A stretch of DNA of 64,000 nt from Erodium maritimum (GCA_963921825.1 OY997593.1:39695111-39759110); one strand, 5' to 3'; shown: positions 1 through 10,985, numbered from the stretch's first letter. Numbers and translations are program-made. The notes: generated by a model from the letters alone, not told the origin.

Positions 1-2043
1 GGCGACCTCGAGGCGTCGGATCTGAGCCAAGGGCGAGTCTTGGTTCTCGCCTGAATCACCGCCGCCACGACCTCAGGTCCGTCGTGGACCTGCCGCCGTC
101 CTCTGTCTCTCTCTCGTCGCCGTCGCACCTCACCTGCCACCGTGGAAGACCGCCGGAGCAACCTTTGCTCGCCGGCGACCCGTCCAGCTCAGGCCGACCT
201 CACTAGACCAGTTTGGGCTGGAAAGATCGGGCCTTGGGCCAGAACACGAGCTGGGCCGAGAAGGCCTTGGGCCCGTGGGAAGGATCGGGCCAGCCAGACT
301 AGAAGATGGGCCTTGGCCCATTGTGGACTCGGGCCTTGAGCCCAGTGGACTTCAAGACCGGGTCTGGACCAGGTTCGGGCTCGGATCCGGGTCATTCGGA
401 CTGTTAAGGAAACCGTTTTAAAAATCAGATTTAATTAACCGGTTTAATAAATTCAAGGTGAGACTTTGAACGGGAAATTCTTGGTTAAAGCAAGGGACCT
501 TTGGACTTTTATCGTTGTTTGATTGGACTTTTCTTTATCAATTCTAGACGGGACTTCGCCCGAGACCAAGGGCTTGGACCCGAGCTAGAAGAGCAAAGAT
601 CACGCCGGGACCCGAGTGAAGAACGGAGTAGTGACCATCGGGCTTCATCGAAGTGTTGAGAGGAAGACCTCGAGGTAGGGAAAGCCTTAACCTCTCGTTT
701 ACGATGCTTAGTATGCATGCTAGGTTAATAAAATTGGAAAGGTCCTAGAAATGCCTATAGGATGCGAATAACTAGCGTAATCGTCTTTCAATTACTAATA
801 ATCGGAATTGTCTAGTGGTGACCGATTAGGATGCCAATCACTAGTGTAATTCGCTTTCAATACTTGGGAATTGATTGTCTGGTAGAGGAGCCTTGGCAAA
901 GCCCTCGGATTAGTTGCGTGTTAGGATCACATGCTTGTTTGTTGGTTGCTTAGTGGATAGGCTAAAGAGTCTAATGGAACTAGTTGAATTGCATGTGTGT
1001 ATGCTCGTTGAAGGTTTTATGATTGGTTGTTTAAACTCGTACTTGATCGTTGATGGTATTCGAATGATTACTTGTTTTACTTTAATAGTTGCTTGGAGCA
1101 TCGAGTATGACTGGTTGTACCGAGCGGTGCAATCAGGTGATCGATGCCCCGGTGGTTCGAAACTGGTAAGTGAACGGTAAGTTGGGATGATGTGATTGAT
1201 GTGCTATGTTTATGTGATTCGTGTACTGCCTGTTGTGTGAATTGGTGATGTACGAGCTATGGTTGGTATCGAGTGGGTGGTTGTCTGAATTGGATCGTTC
1301 TGTGTTTCTGATTGAGTGCGTTATTCAATTATTAACTATTTATCATCTAATTGCCCAAGTGTGCGCTTCCTATGGGAGTATTGCCCTGGGTTCCCGAGGA
1401 TCTAAAATCCTTTGGAGACGTTTCTGAGACTTCCGATGATATGTGCCCTGAAGGGTGTTTCCGATAGTCTCAATGATATGCGTCTCCTCTGGATTGGAGG
1501 GAAAATCCGAGAGGACACATAAGATGTGGATCGGAGGGTGGTGACTTCATGTGCCACGGCATTGATCGGTTTATCTATTGCCTGTGATTGTTAAGAGCTA
1601 TATGTTAACTGTACTGATGAATTTACTCGTAATATTATGAACTACCTTGTTGACTGTGTTGGTGAATTGTGGATCTCGTGGACATTGCCGTTGATTCTTT
1701 GGAGTTTAAGGTTTACCTTGTTTTGTGCTTTCCCTACTGAGCGTAAGCTCACCCCTGTGAGTTCATTGTTGTGTTTACAGGCTTGATTGAGGAGTAGAGG
1801 CTCGGGAGCTTCTCGGTGTGGGTGTCAGTAGAGACTTCACTTTTATTTCTTTTGTTTAAGAACTGATTTTGTGGAGGTTTATTATTACACCCCTGGAGGG
1901 TTACTTTTATTTTACACTGATTTTTATGGATTGAGTTACTTATTGGAGTTTTCAGGAACTTATTATTGAATGGTCATCTCTTTTATTCTTGTATTACTAG
2001 TCATGCCTCGAGTCCGGGCAAGAACCGGATTTGGGGCGTGACA
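1..2043 (+). repeat. 5' LTR (partial; first ~571 bp outside window)
   Basis: This stretch aligns base for base with 8605-10647 and ends in GGGGCGTGACA, immediately before the primer-binding site. It includes a GC-rich segment with GGGCC-type words (200-340), a CGAGGTAGGGAAAG box at 671-684 that recurs in the unrelated-looking LTRs at 35301 and 60681, and the TGAGC/GCTCA hairpin at 1738-1751. Confidence 0.92.
1738..1751 (+). other. LTR hairpin TGAGC-GTAA-GCTCA
   Basis: A perfect 5-bp stem with loop GTAA, which as RNA is a GNRA tetraloop. The 3' LTR repeats it at 10342-10355. The other LTR family in the window has the same stem one pair longer (GTGAGC/GCTCAC) with different loops at 36703, 61979 and, on the minus strand, 25465. 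Confidence 0.6.
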
Positions 2044-2046
2044 ATT

Positions 2047-2059
2047 TGGAATCAGAGCC
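2047..2059 (+). other. Primer-binding site, initiator tRNA-Met type
   Basis: TGGAATCAGAGCC lies three bases after the 5' LTR and is a close match to the complement of the 3' end of plant initiator tRNA-Met (TGGTATCAGAGCC). It fixes the orientation of the element as plus. Confidence 0.85.
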
Positions 2060-2413
2060 TGGTTTCATTTGAAACAGGTGTCTTGTGAACTGATTTTCAA
2101 ACCTCGGACCGAAGTCAATTAGGTGGGTAGAGTTAGGGAGTCTGAGTCTTGAGTTGCTTTAAGAGTTGTCCTAAATGGAACCTTACACTACAATGTTTGC
2201 ATTACTTGATTGGTATCCTCTCCCTTATGGTCGGTGAAGCCGAATGGTTGAGATCGGAATTGGATTAACGGTCAATGACCGACCCGTTATGCATACATGG
2301 TAGGGTGAACCAACAGTTGGTGGTGGTGTTGCCCTTTGGCGGATTACTTCGAAAATTTTCAAGTTGTAGTTTGGTCCTGTTCAAGTTTTGACTTGTGATT
2401 GACCGTTGGTCTA

Positions 2414-2991
2414 GAGCATGAGTACTCCATGTGTATTGGTGTTGAGTGTTTTGGGTGGGGCACGAGAACCCCGTAACCCGTTGTATGAGAACTATGAGTG
2501 GGGTCGTCGAACCCGTGTCTTGACCTTTGGTGTTTGGGAGGCCATGAGAGCCTTGTTTGACTATTGAGTCTTGAGTGGCCATGAGAGCCCGTGTTATTAT
2601 TTGTGTTTGGGTGGCCATGAGAGCCCGTGCTATTAATTGTGTTTGGATGGCCATGAGAGTCCGTGTACCAAGGTTGGTGGTTGTGGCTGGCTTACGAGTT
2701 AGAGTCTCGGTAAGTTGCGAGCGTATGCTATTGTTGAGATTGGGACACGAGTATCCCCTATGCCCGCTGAGGTGGCGAAATTGGGACACGAGTATCCCCT
2801 ATGCCCGCTGAGGTGACGATTTTGGGACACGAGAATCCCGTAAGCCCGTAGAGGTGGCGAGTTTGGGGCACGAGTACCCCGTAATATTTTGGGAGCACGA
2901 GAACTCCGTTTATTGTTTGCGTTGTGTACTTTAGGAGCATGAGAACTCCCTTCTTGACTGTGTGATGTCTTTGGAAGAGCATGAGAACTCT
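2414..2991 (+). repeat. Array of covarying mini-hairpins with CAYGAG loops
   Basis: Part one (2414-2661) has GAG-CATGAGTA-CTC (2414), GGGG-CACGAGAA-CCCC (2457), AGGC-CATGAGA-GCCT (2539) and three GGC/GCC-type units at 36-bp steps (2577, 2613, 2649; the last with a G-U pair). Part two (2742-2991) has GGGA-CACGAGTA-TCCC (2742, 2783), GGGA-CACGAGAA-TCCC (2824), GGGG-CACGAGTA-CCCC (2865), GGAG-CACGAGAA-CTCC (2892), GGAG-CATGAGAA-CTCC (2934) and AGAG-CATGAGAA-CTCT (2976), mostly at 41-42 bp steps. The loop is conserved while three of the four stem pairs change on both arms together. The role is unknown. A leader RNA with repeated protein-binding loops is my inference. Confidence 0.8.
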
Positions 2992-3386
2992 GTGTACTTT
3001 TACCTTGTGAATTTGTGTTGATGTTGTCCCGCTTAAGCGGAGGGTTAAAGGGAAATACGGCTGGGTCATGCCGAATTTTCAGTAGAACTAAAACGTTTAC
3101 ACCATCACTGGTTGACTCAGAGGCGTCACTGTAGTTGAGCATGATGGTTCGATGTCCAGTTGTTACAATGAGGTTCGGGGACGCCTGAATCAGGTTGTGA
3201 CAACATGAGATCGACATGAAAAGGTTTGGGTAAAAGTTAAGAAATGGGAATTCATGGAAGGGAAGGAAAGGTTAAGGGTGATTATTGAATTGAATTGTAT
3301 TAAGTGCTAAAACCCCCCTTTGTGAAAGGATACCCGAGCGAGGGGCATGCCTGTTGCGTTGTGCCTTGTGTGGTGTGCTTGAGAAT

Positions 3387-3720
3387 GAATCCTCCTGTGG
3401 GAGTGGATTTCTTTGACTTGATTGAATCCTCCTGTGGGAGTTGGGGGTTGATTGCTAAATCGCTGGTTGTTGCTGTGTGACGCATAGAGATGCGAACTTG
3501 CGTGCTATTATATATGAGTATATATATAACTACTAAGCTTAAGAGCTGTAAAACCTTGGGTGACTTGTGAGACGCGCGTGGACGTCCTTGTACTTGATCG
3601 AACCTTTGTTTTGGTGTGAGACGCACGAGGTGCGGGTCTCTTGTTTACGTAAGTGTTACTTACGACTTTACGACTTACTTTTGATCCAAGTGGGATCCGG
3701 TAAAGACGCACGAGAACGTC
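3387..3720 (+). repeat. Second cluster of short hairpins
   Basis: CTCC-TGTG-GGAG occurs twice within a repeated phrase (near 3391 and 3427). CGCAT-AGAG-ATGCG is at 3481-3494, GACG-CGCGTGGA-CGTC at 3571-3586, a longer GAGAC...GTCTC stem with an inner GCAC-GAG-GTGC near 3618, and GACG-CACGAGAA-CGTC at 3705-3720. The last one has exactly the loop of the upstream array with a different, still perfectly paired stem. Confidence 0.6.
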
Positions 3721-5389
3721 ATGCGTGGGTGAATCGAACCGTTGGGTTAAACTGTGTTGTGAACCTATAGTTGCTAAAGGCAGTGAGCTGGCGAGATGTC
3801 CCACATTTTTATCCTGGAGAGTACCAAGAGCCGGCCAGTTGTGGGGCAGAGCCAGATACCAGCTATCGTTCTGGCAGGGGCAGTGAGCGCCCAGGGAGAT
3901 ACTTCCGCAGAGCACCAGAGTTTTGGGGATAGACCGGTAGGGTCATCACCTAGAGTTCCTCCAGTCGCAGAGCCGACTCAAGCGGCCCGATTGAGGAGGT
4001 GGTTCACGCAGTGTTAGATGCGCTCAACATGATAGTACAACGCCGACACAAGAGTCAGTGCCTACCGCCGACGCGGTCACTACCGAGATGCCAGGCCAGG
4101 TGGACGGTTACACGGCCCAGGCACTCAGAAGTCTTCTTCAGTTGAGTACACCAGTTTGATCCGGGAAGTTGGACCCCGAGGCAGTTGTATTATGGTTGGA
4201 GTGGAGTACCCACAACCTTAATACGTTTAGAGTATTCGGTTATTCGTTGGATATTATGTTCCGCGACCCCCCGACTGAGAGAGAAGCACAGTATTAGTGG
4301 CAGTGTGTGCAGACCAGATTTGGAAATGGCTTCCACCCGTTCAGCGGACTGTCCCTGGGACAGTATTTCCTTTGATCTAATCGAGATGACCGACACCGGC
4401 AGTTTTGGATCTGCATTGGAAAGGGATGACCATCTATGGGTATTAGGCGAGGTTCATGTCCCCGTATCGCTTCGCACCCGGGATGGTGCCGACCGAGAAG
4501 AGCCGTCGTAGGCATTTGAGAAGGGACTCAGTCCTCTTGGCACAGAGTGAGTCATTGTCTCAGAACCGTGGACGATTCAACACTAGTGGAGCAAACACTA
4601 GCGTTAGAAAGGCAGGTTGGGAAACCGCCAAGGCGCGGAAGACCAGGCCGAGGCCGAGAGGCTTCTTGAGGCCGTTAGAGAGCCGGAACCCGTGGAGGCA
4701 GGGAACCTCAGGATTCTTCCATTCACAGACCCAGTCCGGTGAGGCACGATGAGTTGGAGAAGTAGCGTCCGTTGGACCTGCCTCGGTGGCATGGGTTGCT
4801 CCTACGCAAACAGTTGGAACGTTTAGGCCAAGAAGGCAGTTGAGTGACGGATCGACGAACCGTCCCACAGAGCGATGCGAGAGTCGACAAGGGAATATGC
4901 TGGCATAGCAGTGAATTCTTTCACCATCAGGAGGAGGACCTCCGAGGTGGTGGGGCCGAGCGTATCTACTCACCGAGCCCGAGTGAGGACTTGATACCGA
5001 TCTTGAGATCGCGTAGAGTACTCGTTACCAATTACATTTTGGATTTCGTGTCAGCTGACACTTGAGCATTACACTAGGTGTATTGGTTCGTGGTGACGTA
5101 TCGATCGAGCGAGTTTAACACCGTTAAGCCCACCGGTACTTTCAACACATCGACTAAAGGTATGGTAGTACCGACTAACGTCAGTGGGAATTGGAAAGTG
5201 GAATAACAACTTAGTCAGATTGAAGGTTCTTTTCTTCTCTGAAAGTGCGGATCGAATTTTAAGAACCGAGTGTTGAAACAGCAAGCGTTCATCGAGCGCC
5301 ATCAGCGACGAATGCCGAACAGTGAAAGGCCGCAGCCTTGACCAGTAAACGGTCCGACCGGTCACCGGAGGTGACCGAGCAACGATAAG

Positions 5390-5431
5390 ATCAGAGTAGC
5401 GCAGCGGAAGCGTGGTGGGCCCATACCCACA
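5390..5431 (+). other. 5' half of initiator tRNA-Met embedded in the LTR element
   Basis: These 42 bases match the first ~43 bases of plant initiator tRNA-Met as I remember it. They cover the acceptor 5' strand, the D arm (GTAGCGCAGCGGAAGC) and the anticodon arm with CAT in GGGCCCATA. I count two differences: one substitution before the D stem and one base missing from the anticodon loop. Similarity stops sharply after the anticodon stem and no T arm follows, so this is not a working tRNA gene. The host element uses the same tRNA species as its primer, so copying of a tRNA half into the genome during reverse transcription is a natural explanation. Confidence 0.75.
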
Positions 5432-8020
5432 GTAGTCGTAATCTACAGTTTCTTCTAACCCCGCTACAAGACTTAAGTTAAAAGATTCGAACCGGGGAGG
5501 CGCTGTTGTTCAAAATCTTCGATTAACGAGCGAAGGTGACACAAGTGTGTGCCGTACGTAAGGAACTAAATGAAGGTGTATTTCTTACGTTATCCCCCGG
5601 AGGACTAAGCTTAACCATGAGGTTATGACCTAGAAGCGAGAGCACCTCGCGGTAAACACCAGCTACAGATAACTGAGGACGACTCCCACAAGCTTCAGGC
5701 CAGTAACAAGATGGCACCGAACGAGGAATTGTATAATAGGTCGGATTTTGTACCACGGGAGAGCACGGGAAAGATTAAGAGCTAACCGTTGTGGGTTTTA
5801 AATTGTCGATTAGCGAATGACGGAACCGCGTGAGTCTCTAAACTATTCAAGATTTCGAAGATCTCAGTACGTGTTGTTAACCCTTAAAGGGGCGACTTGG
5901 GTGGATTTGACTATAAGTTGGTGGATTGATAGCTCGTGAACGGTATAAAGGACACCGCCGGTCGGGATGACCTTTGGCCTTCGATCTGGGATCGTGTTTT
6001 GCCGTCGAGTGTAACTATCTTACGTTCAATGGTGATGTCTTGAAGGACGCCTACTTTCGACCAAGCACCAGTAAGGGGTTCTATTGGTCCGTGTTGTTGT
6101 ACGCCGTTCGTCCAATTAATGGTTGGTAGAGTTCATGGTGGTACTGAACCATGCACCGGGTTTGAGAACCATTGTCTCGTGTTATGATGATTCAGGTGAG
6201 ATGACTAGTGAAGTGGCTGATTAGATGTTGAGAACTAGTTTTGATGTCAAGAGAATTATCGCGAGTTGGATAACCTTTCCGTTTGATCACAATGAGATGT
6301 GGATAGCTTACCGCGAATTGTGGTTGTGGTACGTGATGTGTAACTGACCCGTACCAGGTTGAGGACCGTGTTCAAGTTTAACCGTTGTGACAATTGTGCG
6401 TGTTGTTGGCTGTGTGCGAGACACGTTTTTGCTTTATCCTTTACCCTGGGTGTGTGATGACCGGTTAATTGATGTGATTGCAGTTGGTGTTGGTTCGTTC
6501 GCTTATGTTTTATGAGTGTGTTGGAATCTTGAGTTGAGGAATGTGGTTACAAGTTCCGTTGGAAATTGGTTGTATGACGCACCCGTATGCCAAGCTTAGC
6601 ATGACAGAAGGTGTTGAGTAAGATATGTTTGAGGCTGGCCACTTTTCGACTTTATGCCGGTACGCGGTACCCGTTGCTTGGCGGAGGTATATCTACTTTT
6701 TTTTTGGGATGTGATGAAGCGAACGATTGTTCCAAACCCCGCAGTGTTTTTGAGGACCTTTGTTTGGATGATCACGTTTGGGAGTTGCTTGCTCGTCTTG
6801 AGTATGTGAGGTCGTGACGAGACGGGTTTGGAGTTCTAGTGAGAACTATTCGGGAGACGGTTACTAAAGAGAATTGAGGAGTCACACCTTCGGATGGCTC
6901 CGTCCATGTCCGATTTTCGGAGTTTCTGACGAGACACCCATACCGAAGGAAGATCCCGGTATGGCATGTCAGAACCGAAGTCGTTCTATCCGGTGTGAAA
7001 CCGGTACAGTTGAGGATCATGATGGGAATTATCTACATCGAAGTTGTTGATGACGGTCCGCCGTCTACACTAAAATTGGAATCTGATAGGAGTTTCCAAG
7101 ATCGTTTCTGGCATTCCTCAGTATCTGAGGTGGGTACGATTACCCCTTTTTGAGTTGCACCTATTGGTCCGCCGGATGGATGTTCCGAACCGGGCAATGA
7201 CTATGAGATCCTTTGTCTTGAGGTAGTGGTTGTTACGTTCTGCTTGTTCGGGTAATCGTTTGTGGTTGGTCTTAGCATGGCAAATATTGGATTTCTGGGT
7301 AAGATGCCCCTGTAAAGGTTACTAAGAAGGAAACTGAGTGGTTATGGCTACGTGTAATTCCCTACTTCAGCTCGCCTTACGAGATGTTTCGACGCGATGT
7401 CTATAACCGACGGGAGGTTCCGGTATAGAATATCCAGACCGACGTAGAGGATTCCAGTGCGATGTCTATACCAAGGTAGGATTCCGGTATAGGATGTCAT
7501 ACCGCCATCTGATAATCCTTAGCGTCTAAGTGTTCCTGGCAAGTTGAGTACATTGGTGGTTCTTGAGTTATGGGTTCATGCTGAAACTGCGAACCGTTGA
7601 GAAAGACTATTTCTCACCGCCAACTATGACTTGCGAGTAACTAGCTTGGTCTAGTGAAGCACGAATAGGCAAAGGTTGCGTAAATGCGGAAACGGGTTAA
7701 GACCGAGTAAAGCCGGCAGAAGAGCTACAAAGATGAAAGGCGCAGGCCTATTGAGTTTCATTACGGGTTCAGATATTTCTAAGAATAAGCCTGACGGAGG
7801 CCTAAGCGGATCGACAGCGACGAAGGCAAGTGGGCCCCGCAGTTTATCGTACGTTGAAGTCTTCAGACAGAACTAGAACCGTTGCCGGGCAGTTTCCTCC
7901 GTGTTTCCGAACTACGGAAGTACACCACGGCTCCCTCACAGGTGACTCGAAATCGAACGTTCCCTGAGATTTGGACAAGAGGAGAACGTTCATGTTAAAT
8001 TTCGAGGACGAAATTTCTTT

Positions 8021-8032
8021 AAGGGGGGTAGA
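8021..8032 (+). other. Polypurine tract
   Basis: AAGGGGGGTAGA lies one base before the TG start of the 3' LTR and follows the conserved TTTCGAGGACGAAATTTC motif. It is the expected plus-strand priming site. Confidence 0.85.
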
Positions 8033-8242
8033 TTGTAAAACCCGCTTCGTTTAAAGGTGTAGTAAAGTGCAAATTGAAACATCGAGGGGTGAAAGTGTAA
8101 CAATTAAAAATTCGAGAAGGAAAAATCAAAAAAAGAAGGGACAAAGTGGTGCTGGACTTTAGAGATGGACCAGACTTGGCCCATTTAGAGGCTCAGCCGG
8201 CCCATTTAAACTGATGCACTCGGCCTGGCCCAAAGGGCACGC

Positions 8243-8250
8243 TATAAGAG
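8243..8250 (+). promoter_or_regulatory. TATA-like box of the LTR promoter
   Basis: TATAAGAG is followed about 30 bases later by a CT-rich stretch (from about 8268) that suits a transcript start. The equivalent site of the 5' LTR lies outside the window. Confidence 0.5.
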
Positions 8251-10341
8251 GGAGCAAACCCTAGCTGTGGTTACTGTTCATCGTCCCTTCCCTCTTTCTC
8301 TCCTACGCGAAACCGAGCCAAGCTGCCGCCGCTCCTCCCGTCCCCGTTTTCTCGCCGTCCTCCCACCGCCGCGCAGCAACCACGCCCTCAAGCTCCTCTC
8401 CACCTCCATCAGTGCCCTCATCTCTGTCTACAAGCCGAGCAGGAGCGACCTCGAACCGGCGCCGGAGATCCGTCCGCTCGGATTCGTCCTCTTCGGGCGG
8501 ATTCGAGCCCTCTCCCTCCTGTCTTCTTCTTCTCCGGCCTCTCTCATCTCGTTTCCGAGCTTTCCCGAGCTCGATGCGTACGAGTTCGGTCGGAAACCCT
8601 CGCCGGCGACCTCGAGGCGTCGGATCTGAGCCAAGGGCGAGTCTTGGTTCTCGCCTGAATCACCGCCGCCACGACCTCAGGTCCGTCGTGGACCTGCCGC
8701 CGTCCTCCGTCTCTCTCTCGTCGCCGTCGCACCTCACCTGCCACCGTGGAAGACCGCCGGAGCAACCTTTGTTCGCCGGCGACCCGTCCAGCTCAGGCCG
8801 ACCTCACCAGACTAGTTTGGGCTGGACAGATCGGGCCTTGGGCCAGAACACGAGCTGGGCCGAGAAGGCCTTGGGCCCGTGGGAAGGATCAGGCCAGCCA
8901 GACCAGAAGACGGGCCCTGGCCCATTGTGGACTCGGGCCTTGAGCCCAGTGGACTTCAAGACCGGGTCTGGACCAGGTTCGGGCTCGGATCCGGGTCATT
9001 CGGACTGTTAAGGAAACCATTTTAAAAATCAGATTTAATTAACCGGTTTAATGAATTCAAGGTGAGACTTTGAACGGGAAATTCTTGGTTAAAGCAAGGG
9101 ACCTTTGGACTTTTATCGTTGTTTGATTGGACTTTTCTTTGTCAATTCTAGACGGGACTTCGCCCGAGACCAAGGGCTTGGACCCGAGCTAGAAGAGCAA
9201 AGATCACGCCGGGACCCGAGTGAAGAACGGAGTAGTGACCATCGGGCTTCATCGAAGTGTTGAGAGGAAGACCTCGAGGTAGGGAAAGCCTTAACCTCTC
9301 GTTTACGATGCTTAGTATGCATGCTAGGTTAATAAAATTGGAAAGGTCCTAGAAATGCCTATAGGATGCGAATAACTAGCGTAATCGTCTTTCAATTACT
9401 AATAATCGGAATTGTCTAGTGGTGACCGATTAGGATGCCAATCACTAGTGTAATTCGCTTTCAATACTTGGGAATTGATTGTCTGGTAGAGGAGCCTTGG
9501 CAAAGCCCTCGGATTAGTTGTGTGTTAGGATCACATGCTTGTTTGTTGGTTGCTTAGTGGATAGGCTAAAGAGTCTAATGGAACTAGTTGAATTGCATGT
9601 GTGTATGCTCGTTGAAGGTTTTATGATTGGTTGTTTAAACTCGTACTTGATCGTTGATGGTATTCGAATGATTACTTGTTTTACTTTAATAGTTGCTTGG
9701 AGCATCGAGTATGACTGGTTGTACCGAGCGGTGCAATCAGGTGATCGATGCCCCGGTGGTTCGAAACTGGTAAGTGAACGGTAAGTTGGGATGGTGTGAT
9801 TGATGTGCTATGTTTATGTGATTCGTGTACTGCCTGTTGTGTGAATTGGTGATGTACGAGCTATGGTTGGTATCGAGTGGGTGGTTGTCTGAATTGGATC
9901 GTTCTGTGTTTCTGATTGAGTGCGTTATTCAATTATTAACTATTTATCATCTAATTGCCCAAGTGTGCGCTTCCTATGGGAGTATTGCCCTGGGTTCCCG
10001 AGGATCTAAAATCCCTTGGAGACGTTTCTGAGACTTCCGATGATATGTGCCCTGAAGGGTGTTTCCGATAGTCTCAATGATATGCGTCTCCTCTGGATTG
10101 GAGGGAAAATCCGAGAGGACACATAAGATGTGGATCGGAGGGTGGTGACTTCATGTGCCACGGCATTGATCGGTTTATCTATTGCCTGTGATTGTTAAGA
10201 GCTATATGTTAACTGTACTGATGAATTTACTCGTAATATTATGAACTACCTTGTTGACTGTGTTGGTGAATTGTGGATCTCGTGGACATTGTCGTTGATT
10301 CTTTGGAGTTTAAGGTTTACCTTGTTTTGTGCTTTCCCTAC

Positions 10342-10355
10342 TGAGCGTAAGCTCA
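10342..10355 (+). other. LTR hairpin TGAGC-GTAA-GCTCA, 3' copy
   Basis: Identical to 1738-1751 at the expected offset of 8604 bases. Confidence 0.6.
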
Positions 10356-10647
10356 CCCTTGTGAGTTCATTGTTGTGTTTACAGGCTTGATTGAGGAGTA
10401 GAGGCTCGGGAGCTTCTCGATGTGGGTGTCAGTAGAGACTTCACTTTTATTTCTTTTGTTTAAGAACTGATTTTGTGGAGGTTTATTATTACACCCCTGG
10501 AGGGTTACTTTTATTTTACACTGATTTTTATGGATTGAGTTACTTATTGGAGTTTTCAGGAACTTATTATTGAATGGTCATCTCTTTTATTCTTGTATTA
10601 CTAGTCATGCCTCGAGTCCGAGCAAGAACCGGATTTGGAGCGTGACA

Positions 10648-10985
10648 GGTTCAATTGAAGCTGAATTTTAAACTTTGCAGAATTTTGATGTGTCTGAGCA
10701 TAGAATTTTCCACACTTTAAATTATGGTGGACCATGTCTGAGCATAGAATTTTTTCAAGCATGGTGGTATTCACCATACGTTTGGGTATAGCGTGTAATG
10801 ACAATTTTTACATGCATGCCTGAACTAATGCTTTGTTAATGCCAAATGCATTGTAATGATAATTTACCCTCCATGATTACATGAGTTTATGTGAATCTTT
10901 TGGTCCATAATGTTTATATTCCTAAATCTTTAATTGTGTTATGTATTGCAGGTAATCCAAATGAATGTTGAGCAGTCCAGACATC
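10648..10985. other. Unique-looking spacer between LTR element and LINE A
   Basis: The stretch is AT-rich and I see no gene. A phrase around TCTGAGCATAGAATTTT occurs twice (near 10692 and 10735). It continues, interrupted by LINE A, at 17765. Confidence 0.4.

Larger units (their letters stand above)
2044..8033 (+). other. Interior of the LTR element, no recognisable gag-pol
   Basis: About 6 kb lies between primer-binding site and polypurine tract. The first third holds arrays of short hairpins (2414-2991 and 3387-3720). The middle contains a half tRNA-Met (5390-5431). Towards the end a phrase related to GATTCCGGTATAGGATGTC appears about three times (near 6950, 7411 and 7481). The reading frames present are short, scattered over all frames and show no motif of a retroelement enzyme that I recognise. 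The organisation resembles large retrotransposon derivatives, which supply LTRs and a leader and rely on proteins from another copy. Confidence 0.7.
1..10647 (+). mobile_element. Ty3/gypsy-type LTR retrotransposon, non-autonomous looking, 5' end outside window
   Basis: Bases 1-2043 recur at 8605-10647 with no net length change, so they are the two LTRs of one element. A primer-binding site follows the first LTR and a polypurine tract precedes the second. The 3' end of the interior carries the TTTCGAGGACGAAATTTC motif and purine tract seen in many plant Ty3/gypsy elements of the Tekay/Del type, so I place it there with moderate confidence. By hand count the LTRs differ at about 20 of 2043 positions, mostly transitions. 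That suggests an insertion of roughly half a million years or less at the rates usually used for plant LTRs. The interior shows no reading frame above 140 codons and I cannot recognise gag, protease, reverse transcriptase or integrase. The copy is broken or was never coding, and its young LTRs favour mobilisation in trans. Its target duplication cannot be checked because the left end is missing. Confidence 0.88.
8034..10647 (+). repeat. 3' LTR, complete (2614 bp)
   Basis: The LTR runs from TGTAAAACCC to GGAGCGTGACA, with TG and CA ends. The part from 8605 on matches the partial 5' LTR. The first 570 bp, present only here, include a purine-rich A tract, a TATA-like box at 8243 and a CT-rich, GC-rich stretch resembling the start of a transcript. 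The long frames at 8267-9011 are codon-poor GC-rich readings and I do not regard them as genes. Confidence 0.92.

Noticed and set aside
1757-1781. GTGAGT ... TTTACAG as an intron in the first LTR
   Set aside because: The 24-base distance is too short for a plant intron. The acceptor-like part could still be used with a distant donor, which cannot be judged here.
5480-5510. GGTTCGAATC-like T-arm on the minus strand near the tRNA half
   Set aside because: No acceptor, D arm or anticodon arm can be placed around it at tRNA distances.
8267-9011. Overlapping open frames of 120 and 199 codons on the plus strand
   Set aside because: They lie in the GC-rich part of the 3' LTR and show biased, low-complexity protein. 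The 5' LTR has the matching but shorter frames, and no domain is seen.
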